From positions 22,548 to 86,547 of the forward strand of contig NZ_CAMFHX010000011.1 in the NCBI RefSeq assembly GCF_945952365.1: 64,000 bases of DNA. The letters are read 5' to 3'. Position numbers and translations under genes: made by a program. This stretch comes from an uncultured Cetobacterium sp. (GTDB lineage Bacteria > Fusobacteriota > Fusobacteriia > Fusobacteriales > Fusobacteriaceae). Shown piece by piece: positions 55,535 through 63,946 of the stretch. Numbering within the stretch: position 1 is the first letter of the stretch; each line of letters starts with the position of its first letter. The notes beneath the pieces were generated by a model that saw only the letters and a list, made by a program, of their open reading frames with translations, ran no database searches and was not told where the DNA came from.

Positions 55535-56338
55535 TTATTTTCCACAGCTACATCCAGTGTTTTCTTTTGGATTTACATCTACTATTATTTTTGAATCGAA
55601 AACTGGTCCATCATGACAAACTTTCTTCATTCCATCCAATGTCTTTATTGAACATCCCACACACGCTTTAACTCCACATGCCATTCTCTCCTCTAGTGAT
55701 ACTTCACAAAACACTTCAGCATTTTGTGAAGTTTCTGCTACAGCTTCCATCATCTTATGTGGTCCACATGTTTGTACCATATCTATTTTCTCATCAGCTA
55801 AAACTTTACTTAAAACTGATATTACATTCCCTTTTTCCCCTAAAGAACCATCATCAGTTGTTATGTATGTTTTCACTTTATCTAAATTTAAATTTCCTAA
55901 AATATTTAAAGCTTCCTTACTTCTTCCACCAGCTATAAATATTACTTCATTTTCTTTTTTCAACTCATCTATCAGTAATTTTGTTGGAGCGATTCCCATT
56001 CCCCCTCCTACAACTACACATTTTTTTCCTTTTGTAGAAGTAGTGAATCCTGTTCCTAAAGGTCCTTGTATGTTTAGTGAATCTCCAGCTTTAAGAGTTG
56101 CAAACTCTTTTGTTCCTCCACCTTTAACTTCGTAGTAAAACTCTAAAATGTTTCTATCTTTATCTGCATAGTGAAGACTGATTGGTCTTCTTAAAATTCT
56201 TATTTCATTATTTAACTTTAGCATGAAAAATTGTCCAGCTTTTGAATGTTGAGAAGCTTTCACTGACTCTATTTTCATTAAGTAATAATCTTCTCCAACT
56301 TTATGGTTTTCTAATACTTTGCAATCTTCTAAAAACAT
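55535..56338 (-). CDS. pyrK: Dihydroorotate dehydrogenase electron-transfer subunit
   Basis: 267 residues from the ATG preceded by GGGAGG; an earlier in-frame ATG lies within the pyrB gap. The FAD domain has LRRPISLHYAD, the NAD domain VVGGGMGIAPTKLL, and the C-terminal [2Fe-2S] site has cysteines in ERMACGVKACVGCSIK plus KKVCHDG. It carries electrons from PyrD to NAD. It sits 4 genes ahead of pyrE in a contiguous operon. Confidence 0.95.
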   Translation of the reverse strand: MFLEDCKVLENHKVGEDYYLMKIESVKASQHSKAGQFFMLKLNNEIRILRRPISLHYADKDRNILEFYYEVKGGGTKEFATLKAGDSLNIQGPLGTGFTTSTKGKKCVVVGGGMGIAPTKLLIDELKKENEVIFIAGGRSKEALNILGNLNLDKVKTYITTDDGSLGEKGNVISVLSKVLADEKIDMVQTCGPHKMMEAVAETSQNAEVFCEVSLEERMACGVKACVGCSIKTLDGMKKVCHDGPVFDSKIIVDVNPKENTGCSCGK

Positions 56339-56366
56339 TTTTCCTCCCAAATCTATCTTCAAATTT

Positions 56367-57431
56367 TTATTTTTTTATATCTCTATTACAATAGTAACAA
56401 TACTTATGGTCTTTATCTACAACATATTTATTATCTGTTTCTTCAAATTTTGTTATACACTTTTCATTCACACAAACAATCTCTTCTGATTTTCTGATAT
56501 CTTTTTCTAACATCTCACTTTTAGTAACCTCTACTAACCCCAATGCAATTGAGAAAATAGCTTCTCTAGCTGGAACTCCATTTGCTGCTTGTTCAAAATA
56601 TTTTGCATGCTTTGTGTCATCTAAATCAATTTTAATCTCATCTACTCTAGGGAGAGGATGAAGAATTATCATTTCATCTTTACACTTTCCAACTATATTC
56701 TCTTTATCTATAACGTATACTCCAGCTACTTTTTCATAGTCCTCTATCTTATCAAATCTTTCTTTTTGTATTCTCGTCATATAAAGAACATCTATCTCTT
56801 TTAATACCTCTTTGTAATCAGATATTATGTGGTATTTTATCCCTTTTTTATCCAACCCTCTTGTTATATACTCTGGTATTTGAATTACTTCAGGTGCTAT
56901 AAAGTAAAACTCACAATTAAACATCTCCAATGCTTTTGTCAGTGAGTGAACCGTTCTTCCATATTTTAAGTCCCCTACGAAAGCTACCTTCTTTCCCTCT
57001 ATACTTCCTAACTCTTTTTGAATTGTGTATAAGTCTAACATTGTCTGACTTGGATGCTCATTTGCTCCATCCCCTGCATTTAATAATGGAACTCTTGAGA
57101 TATCTGCTGCAAAACGAGCTGCTCCATCTCTATTGTGTCTCATAACAATTACATCCGAATAAGCTTCCGTCATCTTTATTGTATCTCTCAATGTTTCACC
57201 TTTTTTTAATGAAGTTGCATCTGGAGAATCAAATCCTAAAACTTTTGCTCCTAATCTATAAGCTGCTGATGTAAATGATAATCTAGTTCTTGTTGAAGGT
57301 TCGAAAAATAAGCTTCCAACTATTTTATTTTTCAAAAGTTCTTCATTTTTGTTCTCTAACTCTTTGGCCACTCTTAAAACTTCTAAAATATCCTCTTTTG
57401 TAAAATCTTTCATCGAAATAAAATCTCTCAT
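56367..57431 (-). CDS. pyrB: Aspartate carbamoyltransferase fused to a PyrI-like zinc domain
   Basis: 354 residues. The catalytic part (~1-305) has FEPSTRTRLSF (STRTR 46-50) for carbamoyl phosphate, MRHNRDG and HPLPRVDEI. The last ~40 residues carry Cys320, Cys325, Cys345 and Cys348 in a CX4C-X19-CX2C pattern like the zinc module of the E. coli regulatory chain PyrI, but without its nucleotide-binding domain. The fusion may stabilise the catalytic trimer. AAGGAGG precedes the ATG. It is controlled by the leader at 57454-57598. Confidence 0.94.
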   Translation of the reverse strand: MRDFISMKDFTKEDILEVLRVAKELENKNEELLKNKIVGSLFFEPSTRTRLSFTSAAYRLGAKVLGFDSPDATSLKKGETLRDTIKMTEAYSDVIVMRHNRDGAARFAADISRVPLLNAGDGANEHPSQTMLDLYTIQKELGSIEGKKVAFVGDLKYGRTVHSLTKALEMFNCEFYFIAPEVIQIPEYITRGLDKKGIKYHIISDYKEVLKEIDVLYMTRIQKERFDKIEDYEKVAGVYVIDKENIVGKCKDEMIILHPLPRVDEIKIDLDDTKHAKYFEQAANGVPAREAIFSIALGLVEVTKSEMLEKDIRKSEEIVCVNEKCITKFEETDNKYVVDKDHKYCYYCNRDIKK

Positions 57432-57453
57432 TTTTCCTCCTTAGAATTTGGTT

Positions 57454-57498
57454 AAAAAAAAAGGAATAGAAATTACAAATTAATGTAACTTCTATTCC
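57454..57498 (-). terminator. pyr leader attenuator (intrinsic terminator before pyrB)
   Basis: Minus strand: a 14-bp stem formed by 57485-57498 and 57463-57476 (one G-U pair), 8-nt loop, followed by nine T (57454-57462). It lies 22 bp before pyrB, inside the transcript from the pyr promoter, so it is an attenuator rather than an operon end. Confidence 0.88.
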
Positions 57499-57598
57499 AT
57501 ATATTAATATTAAAATCAAAAGATAAAAATAATGAAAATAACGTATTTTTCTTTTTTTCTTCTTGCTTAAATCCAAAAATACTTAACGATTTCTTCAC
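57473..57598 (-). CDS. pyr operon leader peptide (41 codons)
   Basis: GTG start with GAGGAGGAT (57604-57612) at ideal spacing. The reading frame runs 41 codons. The N-terminal half is Lys/Glu-rich and the second half is rich in Leu, Phe and Asn coded by U-rich triplets. The TAA stop (57473-57475) lies within the distal arm of the attenuator stem. A ribosome following closely behind RNA polymerase would therefore mask the hairpin. The layout matches the leader peptide of E. coli pyrBI, though the peptide itself need not be conserved. Confidence 0.75.
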   Translation of the reverse strand: MKKSLSIFGFKQEEKKKNTLFSLFLSFDFNINIWNRSYINL

Positions 57599-57632
57599 TT
57601 TTTATCCTCCTCGTTTTTTTTACACTTTGAAA

Positions 57633-57661
57633 AGTATAACATACGATTTTAAATTTGTAAA
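57633..57661 (-). promoter_or_regulatory. Promoter of the pyr operon
   Basis: Minus strand: -35 TTTACA (57656-57661), 17-bp spacer, -10 TATACT (57633-57638). The -35 lies in the last codons of the upstream cysteine desulfurase-like gene. The expected leader is about 195 nt. Confidence 0.7.
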
Positions 57662-58776
57662 GCAATATTTTTCAAGCTTTGAAGTAGATAATCTATCTCA
57701 TCCTCTGTATTGAAAAAACCAAACGAGAATCTAACGGTACCTGTTTCATAAGTTCCAATAGCTTTATGAGCTAAGGGAGCACAATGATAACCTGGTCTAA
57801 CTAAAATTCCAAACTCTTCATCTAATATACTTGAAAAATCTCCTGAGTCAACACCCTCTATATTTATACTTATAACTGGTGCTTGATTTTCTGTAAAACT
57901 TTTATAAACTTGAATTTTATCTAGCTGCTCTAAACCTTTTAAAAATTTAGATACGAGTTTATCTTCATGCTCTTTAATTTTCTCTATTCCAATCTTTTGT
58001 ATAAACTCTATTCCAGCTCCTAAACTTAATATTCCAGGTGTATTAAGAGTTCCAGCCTCTAACATCTCTGGCATCTCTTTAGGTTGTCTTTGAAGTTTTG
58101 AAAAACTTCCTGTTCCACCTTCTAAAATTGGGTCAATCTTAATCCCTTCTCTTAATGCAATCGCTCCTATTCCTTGTATTCCAAAAAGTGATTTATGACC
58201 TGTTATACATAATATATCTACATTATCTCTCTCCATATCTATATCTATATATCCTGCACTTTGAGAAGCATCAAGTATAAATAACAACCCGTTTCTTCTA
58301 CATATATCTCCAATTTTTCTTATATCTTGCACAGTTCCATTCACATTTGATATGTGATTTATTACAACAGCTTTTGTTTCTGATGTTATTGATTTCTCTA
58401 AATCTAAATATGTATCTATAAATGTTAACTTAACCTCTTTTTCATCTCTCATATAGTATAGAGGTCTCAAAGATGAGTTGTGCTCAAAATTTGTTGTTAT
58501 TACATGGGAACCTTTTTGTATAGCTCCTTTAATAGCAAAATTTAATGACTCTGTTGCATTAGCTGTAAATGCAACATTCAAACTATTTTTAACTCCAAAA
58601 AAATTTGCAACTTTCTCTCTAACTTCATATATTTTTCTAGCTACCTCTAAAGCTTTTCTATGCCCGGCTCTTCCTGGATTAGCATTATACTCTCTTATCG
58701 CAATTTCAACAGAGCTATAAACTGATTCAGGTTTTGGAAAACTTGTAGCTGAATTATCAAAATAGTAGGTTTTCAT
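57649..58776 (-). CDS. Class V aminotransferase-fold PLP enzyme, cysteine desulfurase-like
   Basis: 375 residues. YYFDNSATSFPKPESV opens the protein, FTANATESLNFAI and LDASQSAGYIDID follow, and the PLP lysine is Lys195 (TGHKSLFG). RPGYHCAPLAH carries a cysteine at the place of the sulfur-accepting residue in SufS/CsdA enzymes. It probably releases sulfur or selenium from cysteine or selenocysteine. No suf or isc partner gene is nearby, so its sulfur acceptor is unknown. Confidence 0.85.
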   Translation of the reverse strand: MKTYYFDNSATSFPKPESVYSSVEIAIREYNANPGRAGHRKALEVARKIYEVREKVANFFGVKNSLNVAFTANATESLNFAIKGAIQKGSHVITTNFEHNSSLRPLYYMRDEKEVKLTFIDTYLDLEKSITSETKAVVINHISNVNGTVQDIRKIGDICRRNGLLFILDASQSAGYIDIDMERDNVDILCITGHKSLFGIQGIGAIALREGIKIDPILEGGTGSFSKLQRQPKEMPEMLEAGTLNTPGILSLGAGIEFIQKIGIEKIKEHEDKLVSKFLKGLEQLDKIQVYKSFTENQAPVISINIEGVDSGDFSSILDEEFGILVRPGYHCAPLAHKAIGTYETGTVRFSFGFFNTEDEIDYLLQSLKNIALQI

Positions 58777-58799
58777 ATCTTTCTCCTCTTAAAATAATA

Positions 58800-58821
58800 A
58801 AGAGAGGATCTCTCCTCTCTT
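58800..58821 (-). terminator. Hairpin terminator between the Na/Pi transporter and the desulfurase-like gene
   Basis: Perfect 9-bp stem AAGAGAGGA / TCCTCTCTT with a 4-nt loop. On the minus strand it is followed by TATTATTTTAAG, a modest T-rich tail. Confidence 0.6.
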
Positions 58822-58827
58822 CTTATA

Positions 58828-60459
58828 TTAGTTTATTTTTGCAAAAACTTCAACTATATTGTATAAATGATCCTTTATTCTTCTATAGTTATTTAAGATA
58901 TCCATATATCCTGTACTTAGCATTGCTGGCATTACATTTTCTGATACATGCTCTAAGTGCTCTGCTCTTGCTCTCTTATATTCATCTTTAATGTAGTTAC
59001 ACTTTTTAATAGCTGCTATAAATAGATCTTTATCTCTTAATTCATAAGCTCTATTGATATCATTAAATAGGTCTTCAACATTGTTATGTAATTGATTTAA
59101 AGTTGCTCTCTTATACTCGTTTAACTCAATTCCATTGTCTTGCATTTTCTTTAATGTCTTTGCAATTCTTAATAAGTAGTCACTTATTGTTTCATACTCA
59201 TCACAAGTTTGTAAGTTTTCTCTCGTATCCTCTGTATTAGCACAATCTAATGTTCCATTTAATATATGGAAGTTTACATCTGAAATCTCTTTTTGGAATA
59301 AATCTAAAGTATCTTCTAACTTTTCAATTTTTCCAACTTGAGTATCTATCTTTTCTTTTCCAGAGAAAACTCCGTCTAAGTTAGTAAATATCTCTTTTAT
59401 TTGAGTTCCCATAGCTAAAATCTCTTTTTGAGTTTGCTCAACAACTACTGACGGTGTATCTGTCATTAATATATCTAAATGAGTTACTCTCTCTTTTGCT
59501 ACTGGTGAATCTGATTTTACAACTTTACATAAGAAATCAGCTAAATATCCTGTGAACGGAATGAACATAACTACGTTTAATACATTAAACATCGTATGAG
59601 CTGTTGCGATTGCTGCTGTTAAGTTATTAGCTGGATCTAATAGATTCTCTAAGAACATTAAGTATGGTCTAAATACTGTTGTAGCCCAAACTACTCCTGC
59701 TATATTTATAATTGTATGAGCGTAAGCTGCTCTCTTTGCATTTGCTGTTGCATTTAGTGAAGCTAATAATGCAGTTATTGTAGTTCCTACATTCTCTCCT
59801 AGAACTAATGCTACTGCTGTTGGATAATCAATTAATCCTTGAACAGCTAAAGTTATTGTGATTCCTAGTGTAGCTGATGAAGATTGAACTACCGCTGTTA
59901 AAAGTGCTCCTACTGCTGCTGCTTTTAAAACACCAAAGTAAGTATCCGCTGTAAACGCATGGAATAATGCTACGAATTCTGGCATTGATCTTAATGGCTT
60001 TAATCCATCACTCATTAACTCTAATCCGAAGAAGATTAATCCTAATCCCATTATTGCCATAGCTCTTGTTCTAGCCTTTTCACTAGTGAAGAACATAGTT
60101 GATATAGCTGCTGCTCCAGCCATTGGAAGTCCATACTTTCCTATTTTTAGAACAAGTATCCATCCTGTTATTGTTGTTCCTATATTAGCTCCTAGTATTA
60201 CCCCTAAAGCTTGCTTCAATGTTAATAGTGAAGCGTTTACAAATCCTATTGTCATTACAGTACTTACAGATGATGATTGAACTAATGCTGTTACAAACAC
60301 TCCCATTCCGATGGCCATAAAACGATTTGTTGTAAGCATAGCTAAGATTTTCTTCAATCTTTCCCCTGCCATTTTTTGCATTCCTTTAGACATGTTTTCC
60401 ATTCCGTATAAGAATAGACCCAGTCCTCCTAGAACCTTAAAAAAGATATCTAAGTACAT
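58828..60459 (-). CDS. Na+/phosphate cotransporter family protein with PhoU-like tail
   Basis: 543 residues. The N-terminal ~320 residues hold about eight membrane segments and two inverted QSSS repeats (ALVQSSSVSTV and AVVQSSSATLG) with GANIGTT and GENVGTT, the Na/Pi (NptA/PiT-II) signature. Residues ~340-543 are a helical PhoU-like cytoplasmic domain. It likely imports phosphate with sodium. TTAGGAGG precedes the ATG. Confidence 0.92.
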   Translation of the reverse strand: MYLDIFFKVLGGLGLFLYGMENMSKGMQKMAGERLKKILAMLTTNRFMAIGMGVFVTALVQSSSVSTVMTIGFVNASLLTLKQALGVILGANIGTTITGWILVLKIGKYGLPMAGAAAISTMFFTSEKARTRAMAIMGLGLIFFGLELMSDGLKPLRSMPEFVALFHAFTADTYFGVLKAAAVGALLTAVVQSSSATLGITITLAVQGLIDYPTAVALVLGENVGTTITALLASLNATANAKRAAYAHTIINIAGVVWATTVFRPYLMFLENLLDPANNLTAAIATAHTMFNVLNVVMFIPFTGYLADFLCKVVKSDSPVAKERVTHLDILMTDTPSVVVEQTQKEILAMGTQIKEIFTNLDGVFSGKEKIDTQVGKIEKLEDTLDLFQKEISDVNFHILNGTLDCANTEDTRENLQTCDEYETISDYLLRIAKTLKKMQDNGIELNEYKRATLNQLHNNVEDLFNDINRAYELRDKDLFIAAIKKCNYIKDEYKRARAEHLEHVSENVMPAMLSTGYMDILNNYRRIKDHLYNIVEVFAKIN

Positions 60460-60521
60460 TTTTCCTCCTAAATTCTATTTTTTATTTTAATTTTTTTTTG
60501 GTTAAATAGTCAATCAAATAA

Positions 60522-60550
60522 ATTCTAACACGTATTTTAAAAATTGTAAA
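60522..60550 (-). promoter_or_regulatory. Probable promoter of the Na/Pi transporter gene
   Basis: Minus strand: -35 TTTACA (60545-60550), 17-bp spacer, -10 TAGAAT (60522-60527). A second weaker candidate (TTGACT followed after 18 bp by TAAAAT) lies closer to the gene. Confidence 0.5.
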
Positions 60551-60613
60551 ATAAAAAACCCAATTTTAACTTAATTTTTACACATTTTTAACATTAAACT
60601 TTATTTTTAGTAT

Positions 60614-60647
60614 AAAAAAAAGGGGTATTTTATTTTCATACCCCTTT
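60614..60647 (-). terminator. Intrinsic terminator after the DAACS transporter
   Basis: Stem AAAGGGGTAT / ATACCCCTTT (10 bp) with a 9-nt loop. On the minus strand eight T follow. Confidence 0.85.
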
Positions 60648-60697
60648 AAAACCTTCTATTTAGTTAGCTTCTCTTCAAACAAAACAGTTATTTAAAT

Positions 60698-61870
60698 TTA
60701 TTTTTTTTCAAGTTTAAATCCTGCAATTCTATTTACAACAATCGCAATTGCCCCATCTCCAGTTACGTTACATGCAGTACCAAAACTATCTTGAGCTAAG
60801 TATAATGCAATCATTATAGAAGTTAAAGTTGGTGGGAATCCTAACATTGTCTCTATTATTCCTAATGCTGCCATTACCGCTCCACCTGGAACTCCTGGTG
60901 CTGCAACCATTGTTACTCCTAACATTAAAATAAATCCTAACATTGTTCCAAATGTCACTGTCATTCCATTTAACATCATAATTGCCATTGCACAGCTCAC
61001 TAAAGTTATCGTACTTCCTGACAGATGAATTGTTGCACATAGTGGTACTACAAACTCTGCAATTCCTGGGTTTACACCATTTTCCTTAGTTTGGCTTAAA
61101 GTTACTGGTATAGTTGCCGCTGATGATTGTGTTCCTATAGCTGTAAAATATGCTGGTAACATATTTTTTATTAAAACTATCGGATTTGCTCCTGATAATC
61201 CACCAGCTATAAAATACATTATTAATAAAACTGTAACATGAAGTAAAATAATTACAGCAAATACTTTTGAGAATACAGATAAAATTGTCACAACTTGACC
61301 TGCATAAGTCATGTTTGCAAAGATTCCTGCTATATGTAGTGGTAAGAATGGAATAATTATATTTTTTATAATTCCTTCTACTATCTTTTGGAATTCATTC
61401 ATTACATCTTTAATCGCATGTCCTTTTACTATTGCTATTCCTGTTCCTAAAATAAACGCAGTTAATAGTGCTGTCATAACATCCATTATTGGAGGCATAT
61501 TTATTGTTAAATAACCAGATAGTAATGAGTGCTCTGGATTATCTGCTGTTGATATCATAGATCCTGTTTTTAATATCATCTTAAATACAGCTGAATTTAC
61601 AAAATATGTAAATGATCCTGATAACACTGTTGAAATATAAGCTATCGCTGTTGTTATTCCTAATAGCTTTCCTGCTCCTGTTCCAAGCTCCCCAATTCCA
61701 GGTGCAACAAACCCTATTATGATAAGTGGTATTGAGAACTTTAAGAAGTTTCCAAAAATACCATTAAACGTTGCTAATACTCTTACAGGCATCTCCATCC
61801 CCAACATACCCACACCAATACCGATTATAATTGCCAAAATTAATTTTGGTAAAAGACCAATTTTTTTCAT
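60698..61870 (-). CDS. Dicarboxylate/amino acid:cation symporter (DAACS family)
   Basis: 390 residues, eight membrane segments and two re-entrant loops expected. AIGTQSSAATIPVT is the serine-rich hairpin HP1 region, and FGTACNVTGDGAIAIVVNRI is the segment with the cation- and substrate-binding Asn/Asp residues. The family takes up glutamate, aspartate, serine or dicarboxylates with sodium or protons. A glutamate-fermenting host makes glutamate attractive, but the substrate is not proven. It has its own promoter and terminator. Confidence 0.88.
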   Translation of the reverse strand: MKKIGLLPKLILAIIIGIGVGMLGMEMPVRVLATFNGIFGNFLKFSIPLIIIGFVAPGIGELGTGAGKLLGITTAIAYISTVLSGSFTYFVNSAVFKMILKTGSMISTADNPEHSLLSGYLTINMPPIMDVMTALLTAFILGTGIAIVKGHAIKDVMNEFQKIVEGIIKNIIIPFLPLHIAGIFANMTYAGQVVTILSVFSKVFAVIILLHVTVLLIMYFIAGGLSGANPIVLIKNMLPAYFTAIGTQSSAATIPVTLSQTKENGVNPGIAEFVVPLCATIHLSGSTITLVSCAMAIMMLNGMTVTFGTMLGFILMLGVTMVAAPGVPGGAVMAALGIIETMLGFPPTLTSIMIALYLAQDSFGTACNVTGDGAIAIVVNRIAGFKLEKK

Positions 61871-61920
61871 TTTTTCCTCCCAGTACTAAAATTTGTTTAT
61901 TAAAAGAACTAACTATATAA

Positions 61921-61949
61921 TTAATACTACATTTTAGCCTGTTTTGCAA
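61921..61949 (-). promoter_or_regulatory. Probable promoter of the DAACS transporter gene
   Basis: Minus strand: -35 TTGCAA (61944-61949), 17-bp spacer, -10 TATTAA (61921-61926). Confidence 0.45.
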
Positions 61950-61976
61950 ACTTTTTTTGTATATAGTTCAGAAAAT

Positions 61977-62005
61977 TTGTATTTTTCTTATATATGTAAT
62001 ATAAT
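61977..62005 (+). promoter_or_regulatory. Promoter of hflX
   Basis: -35 TTGTAT (61977-61982), 17-bp spacer, -10 TATAAT (62000-62005). The -10 is inside the long dyad 61998-62030. Confidence 0.7.
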
Positions 62006-62030
62006 TAAGATAAAAAATCTTAATTATATT
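61998..62030. promoter_or_regulatory. Perfect 14+5+14 dyad over the hflX -10 box
   Basis: The arms 61998-62011 and 62017-62030 are exact reverse complements, separated by AAAAA. The left arm contains the -10 box, and transcription should start near its end or in the loop. A full RNA hairpin would therefore not form, which favours an operator. Confidence 0.6.
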
Positions 62031-62050
62031 AAGGCTTAAGGATGTGAAAT

Positions 62051-63844
62051 ATGATAAAAGGTAATGTTGAAGGGATCAGAGATTCTATTTTAGCTGAGTT
62101 AGATACTATCTATAGTATGACTGTTGAAAAAGGTAAACTTATCAATCCCGAAATTGTCGCACTTATTACAGATATGACAAGAGTTATTAATCGTGAAATT
62201 AGTGTTTCGATAGATAGAAAAGGAAAAATTTTAGAAGTTGCAATTGGTGATAGTAATAGTGTTGAGTTACCTATCCTTGAAATTTCTAGTAAAAAATTAA
62301 GTGGTGTAAAAGTTATACATACTCATCCTAACGGATATTCTAAACTTTCTATGATTGATATTTCAGCTCTTTTAAAGTTAAAATTAGATGCTATCTTAGC
62401 TATAGGTGTTGGTGAAACTGAAATCACAGGCATCAATATTGGATACTGTAAAATTGAAAACCAAGAACTAACTTACGAAGAGATTGAAAATCTTTCTTTA
62501 GAAAAAACACTTTCTATTGAATATCTGGATAAAGCGTTAGAAATTGAAGCTGAGCTTAGAAAAAGTGACGTTGTCGAAGACGATAGTGAATACGCTATTG
62601 TTGTTGGTGTTGATTCTGAAGAAAGTTTAGATGAATTAGAAGAACTTGCAAGAGCTTGTGAGGTTAATGTTGCTGGAAGAATCTTCCAAAAAATAAAAAG
62701 AATCGATAATATCTTCTATATTGGTAGTGGTAAAGTTAAAGAGCTAGCTTTATTAAGACAAATCAAAAATGCAAATCTTATAATTTTTGATGAAGAACTA
62801 AGTGGAGTTCAAATTAAAAATTTAGAAGCTGTTACTGGATGTAAAGTTATCGATAGAACTATTCTTATTCTTGAAATCTTTGCTAGAAGAGCAAGAACTA
62901 GAGAAGCTAAAATTCAAGTAGAGTTAGCTCAACTTAAATATAGAAGCCATAGACTTATAGGTTTAGGAAGCGTTATGTCTAGAACTGGGGGAGGAATTGG
63001 AACTAAAGGTCCTGGAGAGAAAAAACTTGAAATTGATAGAAGAAGAATCAAAGACGAGATATTTGCTCTTAGACAAGAACTTGAAAAAATAAAAAAAATC
63101 AGAGCTCTTCAAAGAACAAAAAGAGAAAGTTCTGGAATTCCTAGAGTTTCTCTTGTTGGGTATACAAACGTTGGAAAATCGACTCTTAGAAATCTTCTTG
63201 TAGATATGTATCCAAGTGATAACACAGTAAAAAAAGAAGCTGTTTTTGCTGAAAATATGCTATTTGCTACTCTTGATGCTACTACAAGAACTATGATTTT
63301 ACCTGACAAAAGAATAACAGCTCTTACTGATACTGTTGGTTTCGTTAGAAAACTTCCTCACGATTTAGTTGAAGCTTTCAAATCAACTCTTGAAGAGGTT
63401 ATTTTCTCTGATCTTTTAGTTCATCTTGTAGATGCTTCTAGCGATACTGTAATTCAACAAATCAAATCTGTTGAAAATGTTTTAACAGAACTTGGGGCTT
63501 TTGATAAGCCAACTATTTTGGCTCTTAATAAATGTGATGTTGCTACAGAGGAACAAATTGCTAAATTAAAAGAACTTTACTCTCATATGGAGATTGTTGA
63601 AATAAGTGCAAAAAATGAAGTTAATATAGATCTACTTCTAGATAGAGTTACTGAAGCTCTTCCTAGAACTATGAAAAAAATTGAGCTTTTAATCCCTTAT
63701 TCTGAAAGTTCAATAAATGCTTACCTTCATAGAAATGCTATTATCGAAAGTGAATCTTATGAAGGTGATGGTACATTAGTTGTTGCAACTGTTAGTGACG
63801 AGGTTTATAATAAGTGTTCTAAATTTATTATTCAAGAAATTTAA
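62051..63844 (+). CDS. hflX: Ribosome-associated GTPase HflX with N-terminal JAMM-like extension
   Basis: 597 residues, against about 430 in E. coli. Residues ~1-165 form an extension with HTHPNGYSKLSMID: His90, His92, Ser100 and Asp103 fit the HxHx7SxxD metal motif of JAB/JAMM and RadC domains, and Glu49 could be the remaining residue. The HflX core follows (nucleotide-binding N-domain, then GGIGTKGPGEKKLEIDRRR), then the GTPase with GYTNVGKST, DTVGFV and NKCD. HflX splits stalled ribosomes under stress. Similar long forms occur in clostridia as I recall. AAGGATGTG precedes the ATG. Confidence 0.93.
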   Translation: MIKGNVEGIRDSILAELDTIYSMTVEKGKLINPEIVALITDMTRVINREISVSIDRKGKILEVAIGDSNSVELPILEISSKKLSGVKVIHTHPNGYSKLSMIDISALLKLKLDAILAIGVGETEITGINIGYCKIENQELTYEEIENLSLEKTLSIEYLDKALEIEAELRKSDVVEDDSEYAIVVGVDSEESLDELEELARACEVNVAGRIFQKIKRIDNIFYIGSGKVKELALLRQIKNANLIIFDEELSGVQIKNLEAVTGCKVIDRTILILEIFARRARTREAKIQVELAQLKYRSHRLIGLGSVMSRTGGGIGTKGPGEKKLEIDRRRIKDEIFALRQELEKIKKIRALQRTKRESSGIPRVSLVGYTNVGKSTLRNLLVDMYPSDNTVKKEAVFAENMLFATLDATTRTMILPDKRITALTDTVGFVRKLPHDLVEAFKSTLEEVIFSDLLVHLVDASSDTVIQQIKSVENVLTELGAFDKPTILALNKCDVATEEQIAKLKELYSHMEIVEISAKNEVNIDLLLDRVTEALPRTMKKIELLIPYSESSINAYLHRNAIIESESYEGDGTLVVATVSDEVYNKCSKFIIQEI

Positions 63845-63853
63845 GAAATTTTT

Positions 63854-63888
63854 AAAAAGTCGATTTTTTCGACTTTTTATTTTTTAAA
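63854..63888 (+). terminator. Intrinsic terminator after hflX
   Basis: Perfect 10-bp stem AAAAAGTCGA / TCGACTTTTT with a T5 loop, then further T. Confidence 0.88.
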
Positions 63889-63905
63889 TAACATAAAAAA
63901 AGTTG

Positions 63906-63934
63906 TTGACATTATTTTTATATTATGGTACTAT
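63906..63934 (+). promoter_or_regulatory. Promoter of the tRNA-Gly gene
   Basis: -35 TTGACA (63906-63911, consensus), 17-bp spacer, -10 TACTAT (63929-63934), 12 bp before the tRNA. Confidence 0.8.
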
Positions 63935-63946
63935 ATTTTTGTGATT

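Noticed and set aside
57343..57576. A 77-codon minus-strand frame starting at TTG and running from the pyr leader into pyrB
   Set aside because: It has no ribosome binding site and overlaps pyrB by about 90 nt. The GTG-started frame 57473-57598 has a strong site and a stop placed in the attenuator, so it is the better leader peptide.
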